Positions 26,117 through 34,711 of a stretch of DNA of 47,223 bases are shown in pieces. The position numbers and the translations under genes were made by a program. Source of the DNA: a virus; the IMG/VR virus record IMGVR_UViG_3300028030_000019, positions 1 to 47,223 of that record; one strand, 5' to 3'. Numbering within the stretch: position 1 is the first letter of the stretch; the number at the start of each line of letters is the position of its first letter. The notes below the pieces were generated by a model. That model was not told the origin of the DNA and did not search any database. It saw nothing but the letters and a program-made list of their open reading frames with translations.

Positions 26117-26282
26117 AATATGCTATCATCTCCTTTTCATAATCTATATCTTGGTATAATAATTCTGAACCAAATTCATTGTATATTCGTCCTTCAATTG
26201 GTTCTAACTGATTGTAACTTTCAATAGGTGGAATAAGAGAGTTATAATCCTCCAATAACATTATCAAGTCTATTTTGCCCAT
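26076..26282 (-). CDS. Hypothetical acidic protein, up to 68 residues
   Basis: This acidic frame has two Tyr/Glu-rich stretches (EPIEGRIYNEFGSELLY; DIDYEKEMIAYYEWL). It overlaps the SF1 helicase by 41 nt if the first ATG is used. The internal ATG at 26261, giving MLLEDYNSL, would shorten the overlap and is a reasonable alternative. Function is unknown. Support comes from operon packing only. Confidence 0.5.
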   Translation of the reverse strand: MGKIDLIMLLEDYNSLIPPIESYNQLEPIEGRIYNEFGSELLYQDIDYEKEMIAYYEWLRNSETGRTY

Positions 26283-27801
26283 TTTCTTCTCCTTGTATTT
26301 TTATTATATTATCTATAAAATCAGAAAAACTCCAATCAAAGCCTTCAATTTTTTCATATAATCTTTTTTCTAATAACTTTGCATTAATAAGAATTTTCTT
26401 AGCTCTTGTACAAGCTGTATAATACATATAGATTTCATTTTTTTCATCTATCTTTTTTTCTATTACTTTTAAAGTAGTACTGTTAAGGTCATTAGATATA
26501 TATACTATATCAGATTGAAGCCCTTTTACACTAAATATTGTACCTATTAAAAATCTATCATCTTTATTCTCCTTTGCATATTGTTTCATGCCTATTAAAT
26601 CAGACCCTTTAAATCCATTTATTGTTTTAAATAATCTTATAATATTCTCAGGAAAATACATATCATTTTCAGCTTTGTACTCTATGTAATTTTTAAAAGT
26701 TCCAAAATCTTCTTTTTTCCATTCTTTAAAAAAATGCCATAATTCTTTTTTAACACCATCTAGCCTTGGCTCTTTTTTAGTCTCTTGATATTTATCCCAT
26801 TCTTTGTAGATACCAACTTTTACATATATATAATCATCAAACAGATTATTGATGTCTCTAGCTAAAGAAAACTTGATTTCTTTATTCATGCAAAGTTCAA
26901 TCATAGACAGCAATTCTCTATTGCCTCTTGTGACAAAGAGACTTGTTTCTGGTTCTAAATCATCTCTATTAACACCAACAAGTTGAATATCAAATCCATT
27001 GTTTAACATAAATTGATTAACAGCCTTAGCTATCTGAAGCGAACATCTAAAAGTTCTAGTAAGTGAACCAGATATTGCTCCATACTCATCTATAAGTACT
27101 TTTGCTCCGTTTATAGTATGGTTAAAAGTATATATATTTTGATTTCTATCAAATACAACAACTTTTTTCTTTGCTGGAATATTTAAAAATACTTCTAGAA
27201 ATACTCCATTTATATCAGCAAATTCATCACCTAACAATACATCATACTCTGGTATTTTAATAGAATTAGCATACAAATGAATATGAAATAGTTTCATATA
27301 TACAGCATGTGGAATTGGTTGTTTACCATTCTCCATATTAATAATAGTATTTTTAAGTAATTCTTCATATAAAGATATATTTTGTTCATCTTCATCTTTT
27401 AAGAAATCTTTTATTTTGACAAATCTTGAAGTACAAAACTTATTTAATAACCATTTAGCTCTATTTCTAATTTTGTAATTAGAGTGATTAATATCATTTG
27501 CACTAATAGAGCCTATTACCTTTAATTTTAATGGCTTAACTATGTATTGGTATGCTAGACTATGGAGAGTCTTAGTTTCGATAAAAGAAGGTACTTTTTG
27601 TGCATTTTCTAATGCTATTTTCCTATTGAAAGATAAAAATAAACCTTTTTTGAACCAACATCTGCTATCCTTTAGAGCAGTAATTAAAGTACTCGTTTTT
27701 CCTGCTCCAGCATTAGCTTCTATTGCTACTATTTTATTTTCTTTATTTAATATCAGAGCAATATTATGCTCTTGCTCTGATGTAAGTTTGAAGCTATTCA
27801 T
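26242..27801 (-). CDS. SF1 (UvrD/Rep-like) DNA helicase
   Basis: This is a 519-residue helicase. Motif I is EANAGAGKTS (28-37), motif Ia is near GLFLSFNRKIA, motif II is LLGDEFAD (D192, E193), motif III is FDRNQNIYTFNHTIN and motif IV is LTRTFRCS. Motif V is GTIFSVKGLQSDIVYI and motif VI is MYYTACTRAKK. These define a 3'-5' SF1A-type helicase/translocase acting on DNA ends or recombination intermediates. It ends just after overlapping the 68-residue ORF and overlaps the SSB-like gene by 4 nt. It is shorter than UvrD (about 720), as is common for phage versions. Confidence 0.9.
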   Translation of the reverse strand: MNSFKLTSEQEHNIALILNKENKIVAIEANAGAGKTSTLITALKDSRCWFKKGLFLSFNRKIALENAQKVPSFIETKTLHSLAYQYIVKPLKLKVIGSISANDINHSNYKIRNRAKWLLNKFCTSRFVKIKDFLKDEDEQNISLYEELLKNTIINMENGKQPIPHAVYMKLFHIHLYANSIKIPEYDVLLGDEFADINGVFLEVFLNIPAKKKVVVFDRNQNIYTFNHTINGAKVLIDEYGAISGSLTRTFRCSLQIAKAVNQFMLNNGFDIQLVGVNRDDLEPETSLFVTRGNRELLSMIELCMNKEIKFSLARDINNLFDDYIYVKVGIYKEWDKYQETKKEPRLDGVKKELWHFFKEWKKEDFGTFKNYIEYKAENDMYFPENIIRLFKTINGFKGSDLIGMKQYAKENKDDRFLIGTIFSVKGLQSDIVYISNDLNSTTLKVIEKKIDEKNEIYMYYTACTRAKKILINAKLLEKRLYEKIEGFDWSFSDFIDNIIKIQGEENGQNRLDNVIGGL

Positions 27802-28418
27802 AATATATTTTTAGCTAACTCTGCAGGTTTAGTTTTTGTTGGTTCAGTTTTAGTTGCAGTTCTTGCTTTAGCCTTTCTCTTTAAAACAGGTTTTTTCTCT
27901 ATTTTTGCAAGAAAAACTTCTTTTTGGTCTTCACCTTTCTCATTCTTACCATCTTTATCAAAGATATTTTCAATCTCATTTTGTTGCTCATATTCTCCAC
28001 CTTCTTCAAAAATTTCTCTAATGAACAAGGTTACAGGTATAGATGAGATTCCTTGTGTCTCTTGTACTTCAATCTCTTTCCCATAACATTTTTCTATCGC
28101 AGGTTTAACTACAATATCTTCTAATTTTTGTCCTGTTGCACTAACAAGTTCTTTTAAATCTTTAATACCCCACTCATTAGGCTTACCATCTTTTTTAACT
28201 ATATTTACATACTTTTCTAACACTTTCCCTTCTGGTTCATGAAGAGTTGCTTTAATTTTAAGCATTTTAGCCCCAGAATCTGTTTTGAAGATATATCCAT
28301 TGACATTACCTGTATAAATACCAGATTTAAGAACTTTAAAATCCTCTTTTGCTGTTGACACTTCAATTTTATTTGCCTCAATTTCACTAATTCCAACTAC
28401 TTTTAATAAATTTTCCAT
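27798..28418 (-). CDS. Probable single-stranded DNA-binding protein
   Basis: This is a 206-residue protein. Residues about 25-145 are beta-rich (YTGNVNGYIFKTDSGAKMLK, then YVNIVKKDGKPNEWG) in the manner of phage OB-fold ssDNA-binding proteins. An acidic stretch (EEGGEYEQQNEIENIFDKDG, about 140-160) follows, then a Lys/Arg/Thr-rich tail with little complexity. The gene lies between the SF1 helicase and the Sak4-like recombinase, which are typical SSB partners. The OB fold is inferred from pattern and neighbours; the sequence does not match bacterial SSB closely. Confidence 0.55.
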   Translation of the reverse strand: MENLLKVVGISEIEANKIEVSTAKEDFKVLKSGIYTGNVNGYIFKTDSGAKMLKIKATLHEPEGKVLEKYVNIVKKDGKPNEWGIKDLKELVSATGQKLEDIVVKPAIEKCYGKEIEVQETQGISSIPVTLFIREIFEEGGEYEQQNEIENIFDKDGKNEKGEDQKEVFLAKIEKKPVLKRKAKARTATKTEPTKTKPAELAKNIL

Positions 28419-28430
28419 TTTTTTATCCTT

Positions 28431-29000
28431 TTATTTTTGATTTTGTTTTGTTTCTTTTAGTTTGTTTATTAGTTCAGTACTGAACACATCTTGTGGTACA
28501 ATGAATATTCTACTACCTTCTGTTATAGACATTTCATCTCTAATAGCTTCTACCAATCTAGTATCATAAAAGTATTTTAAGAAATCTTTAAGTCTATTCC
28601 AAAATTCAAATAATGGATAATAATCTTCATTGTATAGGTTCTCAACTTCTATAATCATCTCTTTAAATTTTACATTCTTTATTCTCCTTAATACTCTATT
28701 TAGTGCAGCACTTGTTTTTTTAAGTTTATTCTGAACCACAAAAACAAAATACTTATCACCCCAAAAGTAAACATCAATACCTCTATGTTGAGGTGGTTTA
28801 GGTACTGTCTGTGGTATCTTATAATGTGCTACAGCTATTGCTAAATCACTTTTTTTAAATTTATAACTTCCAACTTTCCATTCAAGCCTTAGTTCTTGAA
28901 TGAGTCTTTCTGGAGTTATATCCTTGCTTCTTCTTAAATTATTATCTCTAAGGTAAGTGCTTAATGCACACCACTCTTCTTTCTTAAGTGTTTCATTCAT
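28431..29000 (-). CDS. Hypothetical protein in recombination operon, 189 residues
   Basis: The family is not recognised. The protein is basic and mostly helical. Its N-terminal part (about 5-60, LSTYLRDNNLRRSKDITPERLIQELRLEWKVG) reads like a small winged-helix or DNA-binding segment. A conserved-looking DVYFWGDKYFVF centre and a C-terminal IFIVPQDVF follow. It sits 5 nt from the Sak4-like ATPase and 12 nt from the SSB-like gene, so a role in recombination or replication is likely. Nothing shows catalysis. Confidence 0.6.
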   Translation of the reverse strand: MNETLKKEEWCALSTYLRDNNLRRSKDITPERLIQELRLEWKVGSYKFKKSDLAIAVAHYKIPQTVPKPPQHRGIDVYFWGDKYFVFVVQNKLKKTSAALNRVLRRIKNVKFKEMIIEVENLYNEDYYPLFEFWNRLKDFLKYFYDTRLVEAIRDEMSITEGSRIFIVPQDVFSTELINKLKETKQNQK

Positions 29001-29005
29001 TTTGT

Positions 29006-29695
29006 TTATCCTTGTAAATAATTCAATATATCTTGAATTGTTTTAATATCTGTATCTGAACCAAAATGGTCATATCCTTTAAATTTTGAAAGAAATCTAT
29101 TTTTACTTATTATGTCACCTCCTGTGTTAAATTCACTTTTAAAGTTAGTTTTATCTATTTTTTCATTGTGCAAAATAAAATCATATCGTGCTGGTAGCAT
29201 TTCCTTAAATTTTTTCGCTTTATACAAAGGGTGTTTAGCTCTATATCCATCTTCTGTAATAATAGTCTCTTGAAGAAAGATAGAAACTATATTTTTATTT
29301 AAAGATAATAATAAATCATTGTTCTCTCTTGATTTTGTATCAAATAGACCCCATAAATTCATACCATCTTTTTTATCTGGATATATTTCTGCACAAGAGA
29401 GAAAAAGTTTCTCACCGTATTGAGACCAGCTATCTGTTACAATAGTTTTGTATTTTTCTGTTTCTTTGCTATTATGAAGCCATAACAAAGCTTCTTTGTA
29501 CTCACCTGCATTGGATATGGATACAACATCTACACCATCTGCATCTTCTACAGAACCAAGTCCATGCTCTATATCAAGTAATAAAGCATCTTTTAATCCG
29601 TTAAGAGACATACGAGTTTTTTGTGTTCCACTTTGACCATATATACATATTTTTATATTTGTAGCTTTTACTGATTCTAATTTCTTTATTTCCAT
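29006..29695 (-). CDS. Sak4-like RecA-fold recombinase (AAA_24)
   Basis: This 229-residue ATPase has Walker A GQSGTQKT (20-27) and DIEHG after strand 2, with Walker B YKTIVTDSW. A LYKAKKFKEMLPARYDFILH segment and a final GYDHFG complete the pattern. This layout matches phage Sak4-type proteins: truncated RecA-fold single-strand annealing recombinases that work with an SSB. The Walker A motif has Gln before Lys in place of the usual Gly, as known in this family. Neighbouring SSB-like and helicase genes agree with a recombination module. It follows the RHH gene by TAATG overlap. Confidence 0.8.
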   Translation of the reverse strand: MEIKKLESVKATNIKICIYGQSGTQKTRMSLNGLKDALLLDIEHGLGSVEDADGVDVVSISNAGEYKEALLWLHNSKETEKYKTIVTDSWSQYGEKLFLSCAEIYPDKKDGMNLWGLFDTKSRENNDLLLSLNKNIVSIFLQETIITEDGYRAKHPLYKAKKFKEMLPARYDFILHNEKIDKTNFKSEFNTGGDIISKNRFLSKFKGYDHFGSDTDIKTIQDILNYLQG

Positions 29696-29835
29696 TATCT
29701 TTCTCCTTTAAAATGTTTTATTAATTTCGTTATAACTTCATCTATTGTTTTTAATTCATAATTAGCTTTTAATAATAAAAGCATTTTATGATTTCTCTTG
29801 TTTACTTGAATACTTTTTTGTGTATCTTTTTTCAT
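29695..29835 (-). CDS. 46-residue ribbon-helix-helix protein
   Basis: The frame starts MKKDTQKSIQVNKRNHK. A beta strand (SIQV) is followed by two helices (HKMLLLLKANYEL and IDEVITKLIKHF), the exact RHH/Arc-CopG plan. Such proteins dimerise and bind operators. AAGGA lies 7 nt upstream of the ATG, and the stop overlaps the start of the Sak4-like gene, so it is well placed as an autoregulator of the recombination genes. Its size is normal for the fold. Confidence 0.75.
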   Translation of the reverse strand: MKKDTQKSIQVNKRNHKMLLLLKANYELKTIDEVITKLIKHFKGER

Positions 29836-29889
29836 CTTTATCCTTTTTATTAAAATTATAACATTTTATAATTTTACAAAAAATACATT

Positions 29890-31995
29890 TTATATATTAT
29901 ATTTTCTATACAAACCTTTAATAAGAGTATTAAGTTCTTGTTCTGGAAAATTAGTTTGAGTTGCTAGATTTAATAGTTTATCTTCCCAATTGATATCTCC
30001 AATCTCAATCAAGAAGCAACCTAGCTTGAATAAACTATGATTTCTATTGCCTTTTGATATAAAAGAAGCATAATATTTCATTATTCCATTTATTCTATTA
30101 TCAACTTCATCATAATCTAGGTTTTCTACAATATTAAGATATTTTTCATTTGCATTAGTATCTGGCATAAGACCTGATACATCAAATAATTCTCCACTAT
30201 TTACATAAACTATTTCAGCATTAGGATTTGTGAACCACAATCTGCTAATATTTCTAGTAGCAGTATCATTATTTTTTAGTCCTAACATATCTTCTATATT
30301 GATAAGTAATTGTTTATGTTGTTCTGGAGTAACATAAAATATAGTTTTTGTTGGCACAATTATTCTAAATCTATCTCCAAATTCTCCTTTTTCTATTTGA
30401 TGAGATTTTGTTGTATATAAACAGTATGTAAAGTTATTAAAAAGCTGTTTTGCTTCTTCTATAGATAAACCATAGTCTATATCAAAACAAACAATATTTT
30501 GTCCTTCTATTGCATTATCTGCTTTTCTATGACCATCTGGAGAAGTTTGTTTGCTTGGCTCAAACCAAGATGTAGTAAAGCTTTCAACCTTTTCACTTTT
30601 TACTAACTTTTCAATATCTTTCCAATCTAACTCTACAGATTTATAAGCTATAGTTTTAGCCCCATTATTATCTGCAGAAAACCCAAATATAAGTTTTCTA
30701 AGATTTGTTATAGGTAGTTCTTCTATAAAATATCTAACAACCTTACCTTTATTTTGTTTTAAAACTCTGTTTTCTCTATAACAAAGTTCTTCAACTAAAG
30801 ATATAGTATCATTCCATAATTTTTTACCATTAGGAATAACATTGCTTTTACTTATATCCATTATTTCACTATGAGTTAAACCTCCTTTTAAATTTAATAT
30901 TCTGTATATCTCTTTATGAGACTTAGCTTCTTGGAATGTCTCAATAACAGTATCTCTTGTGGTTCTAAAGAAGCTATAAGCTTCACCTATACAATAATCA
31001 TCAACTTCATTTTTATCTTCTAAAAATGCTATTATATAAGCTATATTTACTATAACATCGAGTGAACCTGTATCAAATTGCTTAAACTCATTTAATCTAT
31101 CTTGTTTGGCAATTTTAATAAGTTCATCATCTATAATGTCTATTTGCTTATAAGCTTTATCCGTTATTAGCATAATAGTATCCATAGAACCAACAGCTCC
31201 ATAGTTACTAATCTTTTTAGCTAAAATCTCTTTCCATTTATTATTAAGATAATTAAACCATTCTATTATCTTATCTCTATCAATTTTTTCTATAGGTTTC
31301 TTTTCAATCTCAAGAGAACTATCTATACAAATAGCTCTTCTATAAATACCTGATTTAATAAGCATTTTAAGTTGTTCTGCTGTTTTCCTATTTAAAGCAT
31401 CTTTAGACCCCATACCAAGAAAATTAACTATAATATTATATATATCATCTTCAGGCTCAGAGTCTTTATCGCCTTGTATTATCTTTTTTTGCAACTTACC
31501 ATCATACATCTGTTTGATATACTCAAATAATTCCTTAGAAGTAATTATAGAATCTCCAACTTCATCAGTTTGGATATTAATAGAACCAAACTGAGAAGCA
31601 CTGTAAGCTTTACAGTATTTGAATAATCCCTCTTTAGTACCTTTAATCCCTAATGAATAAGAGTTGCCTTGTAGAAACTTTAGTATTTCTTTATCTGGCT
31701 CTTCTTCCAATAAAGAACATAAATAGAGATATACATTTATTCTCTGTTCTGCATAGTTTTCTAATCCACAAAGACTTTCTATTTGGTTTATTAAATAAGA
31801 TTTTCCAGAACCACTATTTGCAAATATAAGAGTAAGATAGTTGATTCTATTAGGTAAAGTATCTATCTCTTTTTTTATTGAATATCTATTTAAAAGTATT
31901 GCTCCATAATAAAGTAATATAGATTTTATTATTAATGGGTCATTCTTTCTTTTACCTGTTTTGATTATCTCTTTTATTATTTCATCTATTTTCAT
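29890..31995 (-). CDS. DUF3987-like ATPase fused to C-terminal AEP primase
   Basis: This is a 701-residue protein. The N-terminal ATPase has Walker A ANSGSGKS (59-66) and an acidic TDEVGDS segment near 140 as Walker B, resembling DUF3987/D5-type helicases. The C-terminal 220 residues carry archaeo-eukaryotic primase hallmarks: CFDIDYG (D505, D507), TTKSH, DRFRIIVP and a late NISRLWF. It should prime and help unwind replication forks. In most viral primase-helicases the primase is N-terminal, so the reversed order is notable. It ends 54 nt before the RHH gene and follows the SF2 helicase by 8 nt. Confidence 0.8.
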   Translation of the reverse strand: MKIDEIIKEIIKTGKRKNDPLIIKSILLYYGAILLNRYSIKKEIDTLPNRINYLTLIFANSGSGKSYLINQIESLCGLENYAEQRINVYLYLCSLLEEEPDKEILKFLQGNSYSLGIKGTKEGLFKYCKAYSASQFGSINIQTDEVGDSIITSKELFEYIKQMYDGKLQKKIIQGDKDSEPEDDIYNIIVNFLGMGSKDALNRKTAEQLKMLIKSGIYRRAICIDSSLEIEKKPIEKIDRDKIIEWFNYLNNKWKEILAKKISNYGAVGSMDTIMLITDKAYKQIDIIDDELIKIAKQDRLNEFKQFDTGSLDVIVNIAYIIAFLEDKNEVDDYCIGEAYSFFRTTRDTVIETFQEAKSHKEIYRILNLKGGLTHSEIMDISKSNVIPNGKKLWNDTISLVEELCYRENRVLKQNKGKVVRYFIEELPITNLRKLIFGFSADNNGAKTIAYKSVELDWKDIEKLVKSEKVESFTTSWFEPSKQTSPDGHRKADNAIEGQNIVCFDIDYGLSIEEAKQLFNNFTYCLYTTKSHQIEKGEFGDRFRIIVPTKTIFYVTPEQHKQLLINIEDMLGLKNNDTATRNISRLWFTNPNAEIVYVNSGELFDVSGLMPDTNANEKYLNIVENLDYDEVDNRINGIMKYYASFISKGNRNHSLFKLGCFLIEIGDINWEDKLLNLATQTNFPEQELNTLIKGLYRKYNI

Positions 31996-32003
31996 TATTA
32001 TTC

Positions 32004-33671
32004 CTAAAATGGTATTGATTCTGAAGACATTTTTTCTTCTCTAAGCCAATTAGGTTTAAATTTAAGAGAATATATGTTTTGTCTTTTATTAACAATAGTT
32101 TTGCAAAAAGTTTTAAATGCTTTTTTCCAACTTTCAACTCTAAGTTTATCTTCTTTAAAATCTTCAAATAATTTCAACCAATCTTCATATATCCAATTAG
32201 CAGTATTTATAGAATAGAAGTTCTTTACTAGCTTTGGCTCTTCTTTCCCTGTGTTTCTATTATATTTCATATAGGTATAAGAGCCTGTATCATTTGCATA
32301 TAACTTATTTAAAAGAGCCATAGTAATAAGTAGCACATCAAATGGTTCTTCTTCAACTTTGAATTTTTGAGCTATTTCTTCCACACTCATTTGAGATAGT
32401 GGAGTTTTATTGTTCTTAATCTCTTCTATTTTTGCTACAAGTTTAGCCCTTGAAATCTCAAACAATTCTCCATCTTTAATAAGCTCTATATTTTTCATTT
32501 TAAATTGCTCTTTATACTCTTTTAAATCCTCCTCTTCTGGTGGTTCATAATCTTCATAGATTTCTCCATGATTGACTATATTTTGTCCGAAATCTAATAT
32601 ATAAGCTACATCTTTATTACATGATAGTCTATTGCATCTCGAACCACCTTGTACGTACTTACTTCTAATTTTAGTGGTCAAACAAAAAGAAGCAGTGTCA
32701 ACATCTGGAACATCAAATCCAATAGCTATCTTAGCAACAGATACAAGTCCTTCTATTGGTTTCAACTTTTTAGAACCACCAAACAGAGCAGGATTAACAG
32801 CTACATGAGTATTTGTTCTAAATGCTTCAACTATCTCAGTAGCATTTTTTGTTTTAGATGTATATGCTATAATATTATGCCCTCTTTGTTGAAACATCTC
32901 TGCAAGATGTTCACAATGAGCCGTAGTTGTACAAAACCATATTGACTTAGGGTTTGGGTTATATTGTTTTTTGTATAGCTCATATCCATCAACTATAGCT
33001 TGATTATATGCAATAGTATCATATATACTGGATAAACTCTCCATAGAATAATCATCACTAGAAGACTCAACATTGGACAAAGAAGTTTCTAACCCAATAT
33101 TTGCTTGTAAATGTTTAATTGGAGTGAGTTTTCCTTTTTGAAGTAACCTACTAGATTTAATTATTCTAACAGTTTCATAATCTTTAAATCTACAGCCTTT
33201 ACTATTATAAGGTGTACCTGTAAAACCTATAATTGTATTTGGTTGTAAAGTATTGATTATTCTTCTTATTCTTTCACCTTTTATTCTGTTATGAGCTTCT
33301 TCAAGAAGAAGAAAATCGCATTTAAGATGGTCAAAACTCTCTATTCTAGCATCAAATGTTTGTTCCATAATAAGTTGAATTGGAGCATCATAATTTATTT
33401 TCTCCTCATATCCAGCTTTAATAACTCCATAATTATCCCAATCAAGCATTTTAAATGCTTTTATCCATTGGTCAATTAAGTCTGAAAACTGAATAGCTAT
33501 AACAGTCTTCATGTTTGCTTTTTTAGCATGGTCTATTGCAAATGAGGCAAATGTTAGAGTCTTACCAGAACCTGTACAAAGCTCTGCTATTATTCTATTA
33601 TCACCAAATACAACTTCTGCTTCTAATATGAATAGAGCTTCTTTTTGATAATCATATAGTTCTATAGCCAT
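32004..33671 (-). CDS. SF2 DEAD/DEAH-type helicase
   Basis: This is a 555-residue helicase. A Q-like YDYQKEAL segment precedes motif I CTGSGKT (32-38). Motif II is EEAH (124-127), with Glu in place of the first Asp. Motif III is GFTGTP (149-154), motif IV lies near IWFCTTTAHCEHLAEMF, motif V is AIGFDVPDVD and motif VI is QGGSRCNRLS. It belongs with phage and restriction-type SF2 DNA helicases (UvsW/RecG-like in role) that remodel forks or recombination joints. The C-terminal 150 residues are Lys-rich and have no known motif. It overlaps the 94-residue gene upstream by 10 nt. Confidence 0.9.
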   Translation of the reverse strand: MAIELYDYQKEALFILEAEVVFGDNRIIAELCTGSGKTLTFASFAIDHAKKANMKTVIAIQFSDLIDQWIKAFKMLDWDNYGVIKAGYEEKINYDAPIQLIMEQTFDARIESFDHLKCDFLLLEEAHNRIKGERIRRIINTLQPNTIIGFTGTPYNSKGCRFKDYETVRIIKSSRLLQKGKLTPIKHLQANIGLETSLSNVESSSDDYSMESLSSIYDTIAYNQAIVDGYELYKKQYNPNPKSIWFCTTTAHCEHLAEMFQQRGHNIIAYTSKTKNATEIVEAFRTNTHVAVNPALFGGSKKLKPIEGLVSVAKIAIGFDVPDVDTASFCLTTKIRSKYVQGGSRCNRLSCNKDVAYILDFGQNIVNHGEIYEDYEPPEEEDLKEYKEQFKMKNIELIKDGELFEISRAKLVAKIEEIKNNKTPLSQMSVEEIAQKFKVEEEPFDVLLITMALLNKLYANDTGSYTYMKYNRNTGKEEPKLVKNFYSINTANWIYEDWLKLFEDFKEDKLRVESWKKAFKTFCKTIVNKRQNIYSLKFKPNWLREEKMSSESIPF

Positions 33672-33946
33672 TTCTTATCATTTATATTACTTAGAAATAC
33701 AGGTAATTTCTTAAAAAGAAGATATTGCTTATTAGGATTTGTATTATCTGGTTCGACTGTATATCTAACGGCTTTATATCTCTTTTCTACATAATTGATA
33801 ACTTTTTTAATTTGATACCAGCTAAGAGGTTTGGTTCTATAGTTATAGATAAATGTCAATTCTTCTTTATCAAACTCTTCTTTCAAAATTGGTAATCCAT
33901 GTTTATTTTTGATAATATTTCCATTTTTATCTTTTTTAACATTCAT
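33662..33946 (-). CDS. Hypothetical protein, 94 residues
   Basis: The family is not recognised. The protein is basic, with an N-terminal KDKNGNIIKNKHGLPIL turn and a central helix (WYQIKKVINYVEKRYKAV). It overlaps both neighbours (the Rha/KilAC regulator by 4 nt and the SF2 helicase by 10 nt). Its position just before the helicase suggests an accessory role in replication, but nothing in the sequence shows it. Confidence 0.6.
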   Translation of the reverse strand: MNVKKDKNGNIIKNKHGLPILKEEFDKEELTFIYNYRTKPLSWYQIKKVINYVEKRYKAVRYTVEPDNTNPNKQYLLFKKLPVFLSNINDKKWL

Positions 33947-34662
33947 AGCTGTAGCTCCTTTGCAATATGTTTATAAATAAGTTTAACTTTATCTTCATAC
34001 ACCAATGTAACATCATATACTTGATTATTCGTTGTACTTTTTTTGACTACTTTGAACCAATTAGCATATCTTTGATAAGGTCTATTGTTCTCCATAAGTA
34101 AACCAACATCTCTACATGCTTTCATAAGTCCATTTCTTCCAACTTGAATACCATATCTGTCATAAAGTAATTTTGTTGTATGCTCAAAAGTAATTAATTT
34201 TTCATTATTAAGGACTGAATTTATAAGTTTGTCCATTAGTCTATTTTCCTCTTTTTGAGCTTCAATTTCTCTATCTAACATAATTACTGTTTCTCTAGCT
34301 ATTTGTAATGGGTCTTTGTGTTTTAATTCTTTTCTATATTCTATAAGTTCATCAATAAGTTTTGCTCTATATTTAATAGAGTAACCACTAATGATTATAT
34401 TAAATTCTCTTTCAGGTAATAAATAGTGTTTAACTTTTTGATTATTATCAGAATTATAGAGGAGCGAAAATTTGCTCTCCTCTATTCCAAGTTCTTCAAA
34501 AGCATTTCTACAAGTTTTTAATATATCTCTGTGATTTTTACCTGTTACTTCTGCTATTCTCAATGTTGACATTACAGGTTCTCCATTTATTTGTCTAATT
34601 GCTATAGCATCTGATTTTGTCATTACTTCTGTTGCTTTTGTTATTCCATAACTATTTCTCAT
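33943..34662 (-). CDS. Rha-type regulator with C-terminal KilAC (ANT) domain
   Basis: This 239-residue protein has a Rha domain at about 15-115 (VMSTLRIAEVTGKNHRDILK, a Phe-rich LLYNSDNNQKVKHYLLPE, and a closing LIDELIEYRKEL). A helical linker leads to a C-terminal KilAC/ANT domain at about 120-235 (RYGIQVGRNGLMKACRDVGLL, then NRPYQRY). This is a classic phage antirepressor layout. It is next to the AntA/AntB-like gene and upstream of the replication operon, so it may govern the early-to-replication switch. Confidence 0.88.
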   Translation of the reverse strand: MRNSYGITKATEVMTKSDAIAIRQINGEPVMSTLRIAEVTGKNHRDILKTCRNAFEELGIEESKFSLLYNSDNNQKVKHYLLPEREFNIIISGYSIKYRAKLIDELIEYRKELKHKDPLQIARETVIMLDREIEAQKEENRLMDKLINSVLNNEKLITFEHTTKLLYDRYGIQVGRNGLMKACRDVGLLMENNRPYQRYANWFKVVKKSTTNNQVYDVTLVYEDKVKLIYKHIAKELQL

Positions 34663-34699
34663 TTTTTTCTACTCCTTTTTTGTCTGTTTTCATATTCAT
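34652..34699 (-). CDS. Possible 15-residue leader peptide before the Rha/KilAC gene
   Basis: The frame MNMKTDKKGVEKNEK starts 11 nt after the end of the previous gene, with AAAAGGA upstream. It ends inside the first codons of the Rha/KilAC gene, while its own codons contain the AAAAGGAG ribosome binding site for that gene. This geometry could couple translation of the two. It is tiny and may be chance. Confidence 0.3.
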   Translation of the reverse strand: MNMKTDKKGVEKNEK

Positions 34700-34711
34700 A
34701 ACTTATTCCTT

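Noticed and set aside
32649-32945. 98-residue plus-strand ORF inside the SF2 helicase gene
   Set aside because: Antisense to conserved helicase motifs, no ribosome binding site, no recognisable domain.
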